This document shows positions 41,603 to 50,285 of a stretch of DNA of 64,000 nt, piece after piece (the stretch's first letter is position 1; each line of letters opens with the position of its first letter). The DNA comes from Actinomycetota bacterium. GTDB taxonomy: Bacteria > Actinomycetota > Actinomycetes > S36-B12 > UBA10799. The notes below the pieces were generated by a model. It saw only the letters and a program-made list of their open reading frames with translations. It did no database searches and was not told where the DNA came from. The position numbers were made by a program, and so were the translations under genes. The stretch spans positions 496,001-560,000 of the forward strand of contig JACJWR010000001.1 of assembly GCA_020637055.1 (NCBI GenBank), read 5' to 3'.

Positions 41603-42727
41603 GTGAGTCCCGCAGCCAGCGATGATCAACTCGGTCCGTGGCAGCTCTTTCTCCGAACTGTGGAGAACGTGTCACTGATCAACATCTGGTGGATGTTGGG
41701 CGCAGCCTTGATCACGATAATTCTGATCGGCCTGGCTGTGACGGCCGTTCGACGGCGGCACAAGTGGTGGCTCTTGGTGCTGGTGCCGGTGACGCTGGCA
41801 AGTGTCGTGCTCACCGCGGGTTTCGCCCTGAACTACGAGCTGGGGTGGGTGTCGAACGTCGGCAAACTCTTCGGGGTGCCGCCGTACGACGTGGGCACGG
41901 ACGCGCAGCTGGCCAACCCCCAGGGGAACTGGCCACGCGGCCAGGTGATCGAGACCTCGATTCCCGGCACAAGCTCCGGCGTCGGGGACAGGTTCGCGAT
42001 GGTCTACCTCCCACCGCAGTACTACAGCGACCCTTCGGCGACCTTCCCGGTCATCTATGCCCTGCATGGAACGCCTGGGGTGGAGGATCCGCGCGGGGAG
42101 GATGCGGGACCGTACGACATCTTCGTCAACGCCGACGCCGACAACCCCGCCCTGGCGGCGGCCAAGGCGGGTCGACCGGTGGTGGTGATCGCGCCGGTGG
42201 TCTCGCCGATGAGTATGGACACCGAATGCGTCGACGGTCCCATGGGCAAGTGGCAGACCTACCTGACGGTCGACATCCCCGCCTGGACGGCCCAGTTCCC
42301 ACGGATGCGGACGTCAGCTGCGGACACTGCGATCGGCGGATTCTCGATGGGTGGCACCTGTGCGCAGATCACCGCCCTGCGGCACCCGGATCAGTATTCG
42401 TCGGCCGGGAACCTCTCTGGTTTCACCAAGGCCTCGAACGCCGCCGGCGACGCCGCGCTGTTCGGATCCGGATCGCCGGCCGCCTACGACTCCACCGCGA
42501 TCATCGCCAACGATCCCGCGGCTCGGTCGGTCGCGCTGTGGCTCGGCGTCGGGACGGACGACGATCCGGACCTGGTGGCCGACATGACCAACTTTGCGAA
42601 GACCGCCCAGGCAGATGGCATGACCGTCGAATTGACCACCTACGCGGGCGGTCACACGTTCGACGTCTGGCGGTTGGCCCTCGCCGATTGGATCGACTGG
42701 GCGGCGAAGCGACTCTACGCCAACTGA
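41603..42727 (+). CDS. membrane-anchored alpha/beta hydrolase (esterase D/Ag85-like)
   Basis: 374 aa from GTG 41603 (a TTG at 41585 is possible). Two hydrophobic helices at about 29-47 and 56-76, then an outside domain. DRFAMVYLPPQYYSDPSATFPVIYALHGTPG (about 137-167, shown in parts) is the opening of the esterase fold, GGFSMGGTCAQ (about 243-253) contains the nucleophile Ser in G-x-S-x-G, and AGGHTFDVWRLAL near the end holds the catalytic His. It resembles the secreted esterase/mycolyltransferase group. Substrate is unknown; a cell-envelope ester is a reasonable guess. Divergent from bfd. Confidence 0.8.
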   Translation: MSPAASDDQLGPWQLFLRTVENVSLINIWWMLGAALITIILIGLAVTAVRRRHKWWLLVLVPVTLASVVLTAGFALNYELGWVSNVGKLFGVPPYDVGTDAQLANPQGNWPRGQVIETSIPGTSSGVGDRFAMVYLPPQYYSDPSATFPVIYALHGTPGVEDPRGEDAGPYDIFVNADADNPALAAAKAGRPVVVIAPVVSPMSMDTECVDGPMGKWQTYLTVDIPAWTAQFPRMRTSAADTAIGGFSMGGTCAQITALRHPDQYSSAGNLSGFTKASNAAGDAALFGSGSPAAYDSTAIIANDPAARSVALWLGVGTDDDPDLVADMTNFAKTAQADGMTVELTTYAGGHTFDVWRLALADWIDWAAKRLYAN

Positions 42728-42738
42728 TCTCGCCCTGG

Positions 42739-42981
42739 TCAGCGCCCGCCGGCCGACGACTCCTCGTCGTCCTCGTCCTCGGCATCGTCGTAGACGTCGG
42801 CGTACGGGTCCTCGTATTCGTCGTGCTCGAAGTCGTCGTCCTCGTGGGTGGCTCCGTGGTGTTCCTCACTGCCGGAACCCGACAACTCCTGGCGCAGGGC
42901 ATCAAGATCCATCGACGGTGTGGAGTACTTCAACCGCCGTGCGACTTTGGTCTGCTTCGCCTTCGCTCGGCCGCGCCCCAT
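42739..42981 (-). CDS. DUF3073 protein
   Basis: 80 aa, GAGGGGG about eight bases before ATG 42981. MGRGRAKAKQTKVARRLKY is the invariant start of this actinobacterial family; the rest is very acidic (Asp/Glu, with HEDDDFEHDEYEDPYADVYDD) and probably disordered. Function unknown. It lies between the esterase and the bldC region, as in many actinomycetes where DUF3073 neighbours purine genes. Confidence 0.9.
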   Translation of the reverse strand: MGRGRAKAKQTKVARRLKYSTPSMDLDALRQELSGSGSEEHHGATHEDDDFEHDEYEDPYADVYDDAEDEDDEESSAGGR

Positions 42982-43193
42982 GGCTCGACCCCCTCGTAGG
43001 TGATGGACTAGGCAACGTGGCACGAGCCTACCTGCTCGGCGCCGATGACGACACACGGGTCAGGCAGTTGTTGCGCATCCGGTTGCAGGCCTATCAGGCG
43101 GCTGCGAGACTGAGCATCACGCTCATCTGGACCTGTGCCCAAGTCGGATGAGCCCACCTAGGCCCGCACGTCATCGGTCGGCGAGGAGGTGTC

Positions 43194-43439
43194 ATGAGTG
43201 CAACTACGGCCCACTCCGGTGCCGAAAACGGCGATCCCGACGGCACCGATGGACTCGGTCCGCTATTGACCCCCGGCGAGGTCGCCAAGATGTTCCACGT
43301 CAACCCCAGAACTGTCACCCGATGGGCCCGCTCGGGGAAGATCACCAGTGTTCGCACCCTTGGCGGGCATCGGCGATACCTCCAGCGCGAAATCGAGGCG
43401 CTGCTCGCCCCCGGTGCGACGACTATCGGTACGAATTGA
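43194..43439 (+). CDS. bldC: BldC-type MerR-like developmental regulator
   Basis: 81 aa, GAGGAGG five bases before ATG 43194. LLTPGEVAKMFHVNPRTVTRWARSGKITSVRTLGGHRRYLQREIEALL (about 24-71) is the winged helix of BldC: R-T-V-T-R-W-A-x-x-G-K and T-L-G-G-H-R-R-Y are invariant. BldC binds tandem direct repeats and delays development in Streptomyces. This protein has a 22-residue variable N-terminus. Its last 17 bases overlap the purM 3' end. Symbol follows homology. Confidence 0.9.
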   Translation: MSATTAHSGAENGDPDGTDGLGPLLTPGEVAKMFHVNPRTVTRWARSGKITSVRTLGGHRRYLQREIEALLAPGATTIGTN

Positions 43440-44514
43440 CGAGCCGGGCGGCGCCACCGCCTCCGCCCTTGGCCGCAGCGTCGCCGTCCTCGCCCGGCTC
43501 CCGGCGTCGCACCGCGCCCACCACCGTGGCCGGAACCGACCTTTCGGCGAGCAGGCTCAGAGCATCATCCGCAGCGTCCGCCGCCACCACTGCCACCATG
43601 CCCAGCCCCATGTTGAAGGTGCCCTCGAGGTCGGCCACGGTGAGGCCGCCGGAACGTCCGATCAATTCGAAGACGGCGTGCGGAGCCCAGGTCGAGCGGT
43701 CGAGTTCGGCGATTCGGTCAGCCGGCAGCACCCGGGCGACGTTGGCGGCGATGCCGCCTCCGGTGATGTGCGAGAGCGCGTGCAGGTCGGTGCCGAGTGC
43801 CTCGTGCAGAGCCAGGCAATCCCGGGCGTAGATGCGCGTGGGCTCCAGGAGTTCCTCACCGAGCGTGCGTCCCAACTCGTCGATCCGGCGTGTGAGTTCC
43901 CACCCCGCATCGGCGAGCAGCACCTTGCGGGCCAGCGAGTAGCCGTTGGAGTGCAGCCCGGAAGAGGCCATGCCGATCAGCACGTCGCCGGCGGCGACCC
44001 GTTCCGGTCCGAGTACCTCGGCCGCTTCCACCACCCCGGTGCCCGCCCCTGCCACGTCGTACTCGTCGGGCGCCAGCAACCCGGGGTGCTCGGCGGTCTC
44101 GCCGCCGAGCAGGGCACAGCCGGCAAGCGCGCAACCTTCGGCGATACCGGTGACGATGTCGGCGATGCGTTCGGGGACCACCGAACCACAGGCGATGTAG
44201 TCGGTCATGAACAGCGGTTCGGCGCCGCAGACCACAAGGTCGTCGACCACCATCGCCACCAGGTCCCGGCCGATGGTGTGGTGGAGGTCCATCGCCTGGG
44301 CGATGGCCACCTTCGTCCCCACGCCGTCGGTGGAGGTTGCCAGCAGGGGTCGGGTGTAGCCGTGCAACGCCGAGGCGTCGAACAGCCCGGCGAATCCGCC
44401 GAATCCGCCCACCACCTCAGGTCGCATGGTCCGCGCCACCGACGCGCGCATCAATTCGACAGCACGCTCACCCGCGGCGGTGTCCACCCCGGCGGCGGCG
44501 TAGGCGTCACTCAT
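43423..44514 (-). CDS. purM: phosphoribosylformylglycinamidine cyclo-ligase (AIR synthetase)
   Basis: 363 aa. SYAAAGVDTAAGERAVELM-type opening, STDGVGTKVAIAQAM (about 61-75), VVDDLVVCGAEPLFMTDY (93-110), LLGGETAEHPGLLAPDEYDVAG (about 142-163) and MASSGLHSNGYSLARKVL all match the PurM ATP-binding superfamily. It closes the imidazole ring to make AIR. It starts 12 bases after the purF stop. The last 45 residues (RRREPGEDGDAAAKGGGGG) are a disordered, non-conserved tail. Confidence 0.95.
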   Translation of the reverse strand: MSDAYAAAGVDTAAGERAVELMRASVARTMRPEVVGGFGGFAGLFDASALHGYTRPLLATSTDGVGTKVAIAQAMDLHHTIGRDLVAMVVDDLVVCGAEPLFMTDYIACGSVVPERIADIVTGIAEGCALAGCALLGGETAEHPGLLAPDEYDVAGAGTGVVEAAEVLGPERVAAGDVLIGMASSGLHSNGYSLARKVLLADAGWELTRRIDELGRTLGEELLEPTRIYARDCLALHEALGTDLHALSHITGGGIAANVARVLPADRIAELDRSTWAPHAVFELIGRSGGLTVADLEGTFNMGLGMVAVVAADAADDALSLLAERSVPATVVGAVRRREPGEDGDAAAKGGGGGAARLVNSYR

Positions 44515-44526
44515 CCCCGGTCACCT

Positions 44527-46053
44527 TCACGGCAGATCCAAGGCGGTCAGACCAGCCGCTCCGGATGGCACGCCCAAGCCGGCCTGGGAGGACTCGAGCA
44601 GGTACTTGTCGCGGTGCTCCAGGGAGGGCAGTTCGATCGGGTAGTGGCCGTCGAAGCAGGCCCGGCACAGGTCGTCCTTCGCCACCCGGGTGGCCTCGAT
44701 CAAGCCGTCCAGCGAGATGTAGCCCAGCGAATCCGAGCCGATCGATTCCCGGATCTCCTCGTTGCTCATCCCGTTCGCGATCAACTCAGCCCGGGTGGCG
44801 AAATCGATGCCGTAGAAGCACGGCCACTGCACCGGCGGCGATGAGATCCTCACGTGGACTTCGGTGGCGCCCGCCTCGCGCAGCATGCGCACGATCGCCC
44901 GCTGGGTGTTGCCCCGCACGATCGAGTCGTCGACGACGACGAGGCGCTTGCCCCGGATCACCTCCCGAAGTGGGTTGAGTTTCAGCCGGATGCCCAACTG
45001 CCGCAAGGTCTGTGACGGCGAGATGAAGGTCCGCCCGACGTAGGCGTTCTTCACCAGTCCCTGGGCGAAGGGGATGCCGGAGGCCTGCGCGTAGCCGACC
45101 GCACCCGGCGTCCCGCTGTCCGGGACCGGGATCACGATGTCGGCCTCGGCCGGATGTTCCACCGCGAGCTTGCGGCCGACGCCCACCCGGACCGCATGCA
45201 CGCTCTGGCCGGTCAGCATCGAATCGGGCCGGGCCAGGTAGACGTACTCGAACAGGCAGTGCTTCGGCGCTGCCTTGGCGAAGATCCGGGAACGCACGCC
45301 GTCGGCGTTGATGGCCACCAGTTCCCCAGGTTCGATGTCCCGGACGAAGGAGGCGCCGACGATGTCCAGGGCGGCGGTCTCGCTGGCCACCACCCACCCG
45401 CTGGCGAGCCGACCCAGCACCAAAGGCCGGATTCCCTGCGGGTCGCGGGCGGCGTAGAGCGTCGTCTCATCCATGAAGACCAGCGAGAAGGCGCCCGCTA
45501 CGCGGCACAGTTGCTCGCCGGCCGAGTCCTCCAGATTCTGGTGCGACTGGGCAGCCAGCATGGCGGTGAGAAGTTCGGTATCGCTGGTGGCCACGTCGAC
45601 GTCGCCGAGCGGCAACTCGGGACCGGAGGCGCGGAGGTCGGCGACGATCTCGGCAAGTTCGGCGGTGTTGGTCAGATTGCCGTTGTGGGCCAGTGCGAGG
45701 TGCCCGGTGGCAGTCGCCCGGAACGTGGGTTGGGCGTTCGCCCAGGTGCTCGACCCGGTCGTCGAGTAGCGGGAGTGACCCACCGCGAGGTAGCCGGGCA
45801 TCGACTCGAGGGCCGACTCGTCGAAGACTTGACTCACCAAGCCCATGTCTTTGTACACGAGGATCCGCTTGCCGTCCGAGACGGCGATGCCGGCGGACTC
45901 CTGCCCCCGGTGCTGCAGCGCGTAGAGGCCGAAGTAGGTCAGTTTCGCGACCTCTTCGCCGGGTGCCCAGACGCCGAACACGCCACAGGCGTCCTGCGGG
46001 CCTTTTTCGCCCGGGAGGAGATCGTGCGAGAGTCGACCGTCGCCACGCGCCAC
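44527..46053 (-). CDS. purF: amidophosphoribosyltransferase
   Basis: 508 aa from GTG 46053, six bases after TACACT. After a 22-residue propeptide, Cys23 begins the N-terminal nucleophile glutaminase (ACGVFGVWAPG). YALQHRGQESAGIAVSDG, then GHSRYSTTGSS and RATATGHLALAHNGNLTN complete it. The phosphoribosyltransferase domain has VVVDDSIVRGNTQRAIVRML (about 369-388), the PRPP-binding loop. It performs the first committed step of purine synthesis. Cys residues further on (CRACFDGHYP) may hold the [4Fe-4S] cluster of the Bacillus-type enzyme. Confidence 0.96.
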   Translation of the reverse strand: MARGDGRLSHDLLPGEKGPQDACGVFGVWAPGEEVAKLTYFGLYALQHRGQESAGIAVSDGKRILVYKDMGLVSQVFDESALESMPGYLAVGHSRYSTTGSSTWANAQPTFRATATGHLALAHNGNLTNTAELAEIVADLRASGPELPLGDVDVATSDTELLTAMLAAQSHQNLEDSAGEQLCRVAGAFSLVFMDETTLYAARDPQGIRPLVLGRLASGWVVASETAALDIVGASFVRDIEPGELVAINADGVRSRIFAKAAPKHCLFEYVYLARPDSMLTGQSVHAVRVGVGRKLAVEHPAEADIVIPVPDSGTPGAVGYAQASGIPFAQGLVKNAYVGRTFISPSQTLRQLGIRLKLNPLREVIRGKRLVVVDDSIVRGNTQRAIVRMLREAGATEVHVRISSPPVQWPCFYGIDFATRAELIANGMSNEEIRESIGSDSLGYISLDGLIEATRVAKDDLCRACFDGHYPIELPSLEHRDKYLLESSQAGLGVPSGAAGLTALDLP

Positions 46054-46059
46054 CCGGCC

Positions 46060-46065
46060 AGTGTA
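46060..46065 (-). promoter_or_regulatory. -10 box, leaderless start of purF
   Basis: TACACT on the minus strand, six bases before GTG 46053. It drives the purF-purM pair. Confidence 0.5.
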
Positions 46066-46104
46066 CGCACCGTGAACGGCAGGTGAGTTGGTGAGTGGTG
46101 CGCC

Positions 46105-46121
46105 GACCGGCCGGGCCGGTC
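46105..46121 (-). terminator. possible hairpin after fbpC
   Basis: GACCGGCC and GGCCGGTC face each other across one base, between the fbpC stop (46134) and the purF promoter. Very tight loop and no T-run; could end the iron-transporter transcript. Confidence 0.3.
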
Positions 46122-46133
46122 ACCCCGATCCGG

Positions 46134-47141
46134 CTAGACCCCGATGACGTGGAGGTTCACCCGGTCGCCCGGAGCGGGGGTATCGACACCGGCCAGCATG
46201 CGTGACTTGACGTTCGAACCGTTTGCCAGCGTGATGTCGAGCAGCACGTCATGACCGTGGTACGAGAGTTGGGCGACGGTCGCCGAAGCTCCGGTTCCGG
46301 GTCGGGCGTCGATGTGCTCAGGGCGCAACATCGCGACCCCGGCCCCGGCGTCGAACGGAACCGTGGCCGGAAGTTCACCGAGGATGCAGGTGAGCGTCCC
46401 GGCCGGGGTCCGGTCCGCCGCGAGCAGGTTGCAGTCGCCGAGGAACACCGCGAGATCCCGGTCCACCGGATGCTCGTAGATCTGCCGGGGCGCGGCCACT
46501 TGGACGATCGATCCGGCTCGCAGCACCGCAACCTCGTCGGCGATCGAGAGCGCCTCATCCTGGTCGTGGGTCACCAGCACCGCGGTGGCGTCACAGGCCT
46601 TGAGCGCGGTGATCACCTCGGCGCGCACACTCGCCCGCAGTGACACGTCGAGCGCGGAGAACGGTTCGTCGAGCAGGACGACGTCGGGGGCCGGCGCCAA
46701 CGCCCTGGCGAGGGCCACCCGCTGCGCCATCCCACCGGACAACTCGTGAGGTCGGGCCCGCTCCATCGCGGGCAGGCCGATGATGTCGAGCAGTTCGGCG
46801 ACTCGAGCGGCCCGGCCCCGGCGTGGCAGGCCGAATCCGATGTTTCCCGCCACGTCGAGGTGGGGGAAGAGCGCTCCCTCCTGCGGCACGATGCCCACCC
46901 TGCGACGTTCGGGCGCCACGTGCCGACCGGGGCCCGCCACCGTGCGACCCGCCACCTCGACCTCACCGGCGGACGGCCGTAGAAACCCCGCCACCACCCG
47001 CAACAGCGTCGACTTCCCGCATCCGCTGGCACCGAGCACCGCGGTCAACGTGCCGCTGCGGACCGTGAGATCCACACCGTGGAGCACCTCGACGCCGTCG
47101 TAGCCGGCGCTCACCCCGCGCAACTGCACACCGGGTGTCAC
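46134..47141 (-). CDS. fbpC: ferric iron ABC transporter, ATP-binding subunit
   Basis: 335 aa, GTG 47141 overlapping the permease stop. LGASGCGKSTLLRVVAGFL (about 36-54) Walker A, LSGGMAQRVALARAL (about 134-148) signature, VVLLDEPFSALD (154-165) Walker B, then VLVTHDQDEAL switch. The TOBE-like C-terminal part (about 240-335) is typical of FbpC/PotA-type subunits. Energises uptake of ferric iron delivered by FbpA. The iron box upstream of fbpA controls the operon. Confidence 0.93.
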   Translation of the reverse strand: MTPGVQLRGVSAGYDGVEVLHGVDLTVRSGTLTAVLGASGCGKSTLLRVVAGFLRPSAGEVEVAGRTVAGPGRHVAPERRRVGIVPQEGALFPHLDVAGNIGFGLPRRGRAARVAELLDIIGLPAMERARPHELSGGMAQRVALARALAPAPDVVLLDEPFSALDVSLRASVRAEVITALKACDATAVLVTHDQDEALSIADEVAVLRAGSIVQVAAPRQIYEHPVDRDLAVFLGDCNLLAADRTPAGTLTCILGELPATVPFDAGAGVAMLRPEHIDARPGTGASATVAQLSYHGHDVLLDITLANGSNVKSRMLAGVDTPAPGDRVNLHVIGV

Positions 47142-48724
47142 ACTCTCACCTCCAACTCGGCCAGATCCCGCTCCGCGGGTATGGAGTCGGATGCCCCGTC
47201 GGTGAGCCGCGGTCCAGACACCACCCGGGACAGCCAGAACGCCGGGATCGATGCCAGCACCAACAACGCCGCTGCGTACGGCGCGGCGCCGGCATAGTCG
47301 GCAACCTCGGTGTGGCGCCAGATCTGGGTTGCCAGCGTCTCCATTCCGGTGGGACGCAACATCAAGGTGGCGGGCAGTTCCTTCATCGCCGTCAGCATCG
47401 CGAGCACGCCACCTGCGAGCACGCCGGTCCAGATCAGCGGCACCGTGACCCGGACGAAGGTGGCGGCCGGACCTCGCCCCAGGCTACGGCTCTGCTGTTC
47501 GAGCACCGGCGGTACGGCGGCCATGGCCGTGCGCACGCTGCCCAGCGCTTTGGGCAGGAACAGCACTCCGTAGGCGAAACCGACCACGACCACAGTCTGA
47601 TACACCGCCGGGACGACTGACAAAGTGAAGAACACCAACGAGAGACCCACCACAACTCCGGGAAGCACGTGGCTCACGAACGCCCCGGTTTCGGTGGCCC
47701 GAACCGCTGCACCCCGGTAGCGGGCAGCCAGGATGCCGACCGGAAGCGCCAAGAGGACGGCGATCACCGCGCCGATCGCGGACACGCTGATGGTCGCCGC
47801 GGCGGCCGAGGTGAGACTGCCGACATCCACCGTGTTGGCCGAGGCAGACGTGATCAGCATCCGCAGCAGCGAATAGGTGGGCACACCCAGCGCTACGAAA
47901 GTGAGGCCGCCGAGGCCGATCAACGCCGGCCAGCGCCAGCCCCCGAGCGGCACCGGGCTGCCCTGGCGCGCCGTGCCCGAACCGGTGCGCCAACGCTGTG
48001 CGGAGCCCCTGGAGGCCTGCTCACCCAGCACGAACACCAGCGCCAGTACGACCAGGAGCAGCGCGAGCACGGCCGCGCTGGTGCGGTCGAAACTGGCGCG
48101 ATAGGAGGCGTAGATGGCCCGGGTGAAGGCGTCGTAGCGCATGATCGCGACGGTGCCGAAATCGCTGAGGGTGTAGATCGCTGCGAGCAGAGTGCCGGCT
48201 GCCGCCGCCGGGAGGACCTGCGGCAGCCCGGCCCGGCGGAAGGCGCGCCAGGGACTCGCGCCGAGGGAACGTGCGACCTCCTCGGCGCCGGCGTCCGACG
48301 CCCGGAAGGCCGCAGCCACCGGCAGCACCACGTAGGGCGTGCTCACCAGCGTCAGCACCAACCAGGCGCCGCCGAAGCCGCTCATCCCGGGGAAGAGTGC
48401 GAGCCAGGCGTAGGCCGCAACGTATGACGGAACCGCCAGCGGCAGGGCGAGCAGCACCAGCCAGACCCCGCGCAGCGGCAGTCGGGCTCGGGAGACCAGC
48501 CACGCGCTCGGGATGCCGATCAGCAGGCAACTGGCCGCCACGGCGACCGTCAAGCTGAGGCTGTTGAGCGCGACCTCCCAGGTGCGGGGTCGACTCAGGA
48601 CGCTCCAGACGACATCCCATCCGGCGTCGGAGATCCGCAACAGCAGGTATCCGAAGGGGATCAGCGCGATCGCCGCGCTGGCCACTGCGAGAAGCAGCAG
48701 CCAGCGCGGCGGGCGGCGGTTCAT
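47138..48724 (-). CDS. fbpB: ferric iron ABC transporter, fused permease
   Basis: 528 aa. Twelve hydrophobic helices in two related halves, each with the inner-membrane component signature: EEVARSLGASPWRAFRRAGLPQ (about 150-170) and LEQQSRSLGRGPAATFVRVTVPL (about 408-430), which contact the ATPase. A long cytoplasmic loop (about 245-265) separates the halves. It is the ThiP/FbpB type of fused permease for ferric iron; thiamine transport is less likely because the binding protein is of the iron type and an iron box precedes it. Confidence 0.9.
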   Translation of the reverse strand: MNRRPPRWLLLLAVASAAIALIPFGYLLLRISDAGWDVVWSVLSRPRTWEVALNSLSLTVAVAASCLLIGIPSAWLVSRARLPLRGVWLVLLALPLAVPSYVAAYAWLALFPGMSGFGGAWLVLTLVSTPYVVLPVAAAFRASDAGAEEVARSLGASPWRAFRRAGLPQVLPAAAAGTLLAAIYTLSDFGTVAIMRYDAFTRAIYASYRASFDRTSAAVLALLLVVLALVFVLGEQASRGSAQRWRTGSGTARQGSPVPLGGWRWPALIGLGGLTFVALGVPTYSLLRMLITSASANTVDVGSLTSAAAATISVSAIGAVIAVLLALPVGILAARYRGAAVRATETGAFVSHVLPGVVVGLSLVFFTLSVVPAVYQTVVVVGFAYGVLFLPKALGSVRTAMAAVPPVLEQQSRSLGRGPAATFVRVTVPLIWTGVLAGGVLAMLTAMKELPATLMLRPTGMETLATQIWRHTEVADYAGAAPYAAALLVLASIPAFWLSRVVSGPRLTDGASDSIPAERDLAELEVRV

Positions 48725-48750
48725 GATCCTTGGGTTCCTGCGGGTAGTGG

Positions 48751-49821
48751 TCAGATAAGGCCGACGTCTTGCAGCATCTGCTGCGTCGCCGGCAACTCGG
48801 ACAGTTTCTCAAGCGGCACCGGCGGACCCTGCAGGGACTCCAGTGCGGGCAGGCCTTCGGCGGCATCCACGCCGGCCACCAGTGGGTATTCGAAGGTCTC
48901 GTTCGCGAAGTACTCCTGGGCGTCGGTGCTCAGCAGGTAGGCGACGAATTCGTCGGCCTGTTCCGAGGCGCCTGCGGCGAGAATGCCCACACCGGAGACG
49001 TTCACCAGCGCACCCGGATCCTCGGGTCGTGAGAAGGCGATCTGCGCTCGCATCGCCTCTTCACCCACTTCGGCCGCCTTCTCGTACCAGTAGTAGTGGT
49101 TGATCAGGCCGAGTTGCACCTGTCCGGAGTTGACCGCGTCGAGGATCAGGCCGTTCTTCTCGTAGGTCTGCACATCGTTGGCCACCAATCCCGTCAGCCA
49201 CTGCTCGGTGGCCTCGTCACCGATGGTGAGTCGCATCGCGGTCACGAAGGATTGGAATGAGGCGTTCGTGGGGGCGATCGCGACTTGGCCCCGCCACTTC
49301 GGATCCACCAGATCCAACACCGAGGTGGGCACCTCGGACTCTGGCACCTGTTCGGCGTCGTAGGCGATCACTCGGGAGCGGCCGGTGACACCCACCCAGG
49401 TGCCGTCTTCGCTGGAGTACTGCGGCGGTACCAGTGACAAGCTCTGTTCCGGCACCGGACCGAGCAGCCCCTGCGCGCTGACCGCGCCCAACGCTCCTGC
49501 GTCCTGCGCGAGGAACACCTCGGCTGGACTCTGCTCGCCCTCTTCGACGAGTTGTGCGGCGAGCTCGGCGCTGTCCCCGTAGCGGACCTCGGTGTCGATC
49601 CCGGTGTCCTCACTGAACTGTTCGAGCAACGGTCCGACCAGGCTCTCGCTGCGTCCGGAGTAGACCACCAGCGTCTCGGTCTCCGCCGACGCTGTTCCAG
49701 TGTCGGCCGGCGACGTCGAGTCGCTGCTGGAGCATCCGCCCAGCGCCAGGGCGCCGATCAGGGTTCCGCCTACGGCAAGCAGCAGGGGTCGGGGTGCGCT
49801 ACGGAGGCGCGTGCGGATCAT
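48751..49821 (-). CDS. fbpA: ferric iron-binding lipoprotein
   Basis: 356 aa from ATG 49821 (AAGGA six bases upstream; ATG 49825 is too close). Lipobox LALGGCSSS near residue 29 anchors it in the membrane. Mature part: ETLVVYSGRSESLVGPLLEQF opens a class C binding protein; NHYYWYEKAAEVG (about 243-255) has the adjacent Tyr pair that binds iron in FbpA; GRSRVIAYDAEQVPESEVP is also usual. It captures ferric iron outside the cell. Operon fbpA-fbpB-fbpC. Confidence 0.92.
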   Translation of the reverse strand: MIRTRLRSAPRPLLLAVGGTLIGALALGGCSSSDSTSPADTGTASAETETLVVYSGRSESLVGPLLEQFSEDTGIDTEVRYGDSAELAAQLVEEGEQSPAEVFLAQDAGALGAVSAQGLLGPVPEQSLSLVPPQYSSEDGTWVGVTGRSRVIAYDAEQVPESEVPTSVLDLVDPKWRGQVAIAPTNASFQSFVTAMRLTIGDEATEQWLTGLVANDVQTYEKNGLILDAVNSGQVQLGLINHYYWYEKAAEVGEEAMRAQIAFSRPEDPGALVNVSGVGILAAGASEQADEFVAYLLSTDAQEYFANETFEYPLVAGVDAAEGLPALESLQGPPVPLEKLSELPATQQMLQDVGLI

Positions 49822-49844
49822 GAGCATCCTTTTCAGTAGGTAAG

Positions 49845-49863
49845 TAAGGCTAGCCTAACCTAC
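49845..49863. promoter_or_regulatory. iron box (DtxR/IdeR type) before fbpABC
   Basis: TAAGGCTAGCCTAACCTAC, 15-16 of 19 consensus bases by hand comparison, 24 bases upstream of the fbpA start. Binding of iron-loaded repressor here would block transcription, the classical arrangement for uptake genes. Confidence 0.75.
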
Positions 49864-49907
49864 ATTGCCCCATTCAGGGTGCGATTCCGGGGTCTCGTCG
49901 AACCTCG

Positions 49908-50285
49908 CTAGGAGACTGTGACCAGCGGAAAGAGATGACTCAGGTCGCTGCGCTCGCCCGAGGCTCGCAACTCGCCGGCGGCGGTTGCGTCGGCCCAGGT
50001 CTGGGTTCCGGCCGCGAGCCGGACCAGCGTGGCGGCCTTCAGTTGCACCAACGCCGGCGGCGTCCCGCGCCGATGCCGGACACCCGCCACCACCTGCACC
50101 GCGGCGTGCGGCGGCACCCGCACCTCGACGCTATGGCCGGGCGCACGCGTGCTGAGTTCGGCCAGGATCGCTTTCACAGCGGCCTTCTCGGTGGCCCGAG
50201 GTGGCTGCCCACCGGCCTGGTAATACCCGAGGCACTCCGTGAGCATCGCCCGCAGCTCGCCGTCCGGCTCCTCTCCCGGTGTCAC
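49908..50285 (-). CDS. sterol carrier protein-like (SCP2-type) small protein
   Basis: 125 aa from GTG 50285, overlapping the hydrolase stop (GTGA). HSVEVRVPPHAAVQVVAGVRHRRGTPPALVQLKAATLVRLAAGTQTW is the beta-alpha core of the actinobacterial sterol-carrier family (P-P-x-A-V-Q-x-x-x-G-x-x-H-x-R-G-x-P-P-x-V-V-E). It binds a hydrophobic ligand; which one is unknown. Third gene of the operon after the monooxygenase and hydrolase. Confidence 0.8.
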   Translation of the reverse strand: MTPGEEPDGELRAMLTECLGYYQAGGQPPRATEKAAVKAILAELSTRAPGHSVEVRVPPHAAVQVVAGVRHRRGTPPALVQLKAATLVRLAAGTQTWADATAAGELRASGERSDLSHLFPLVTVS

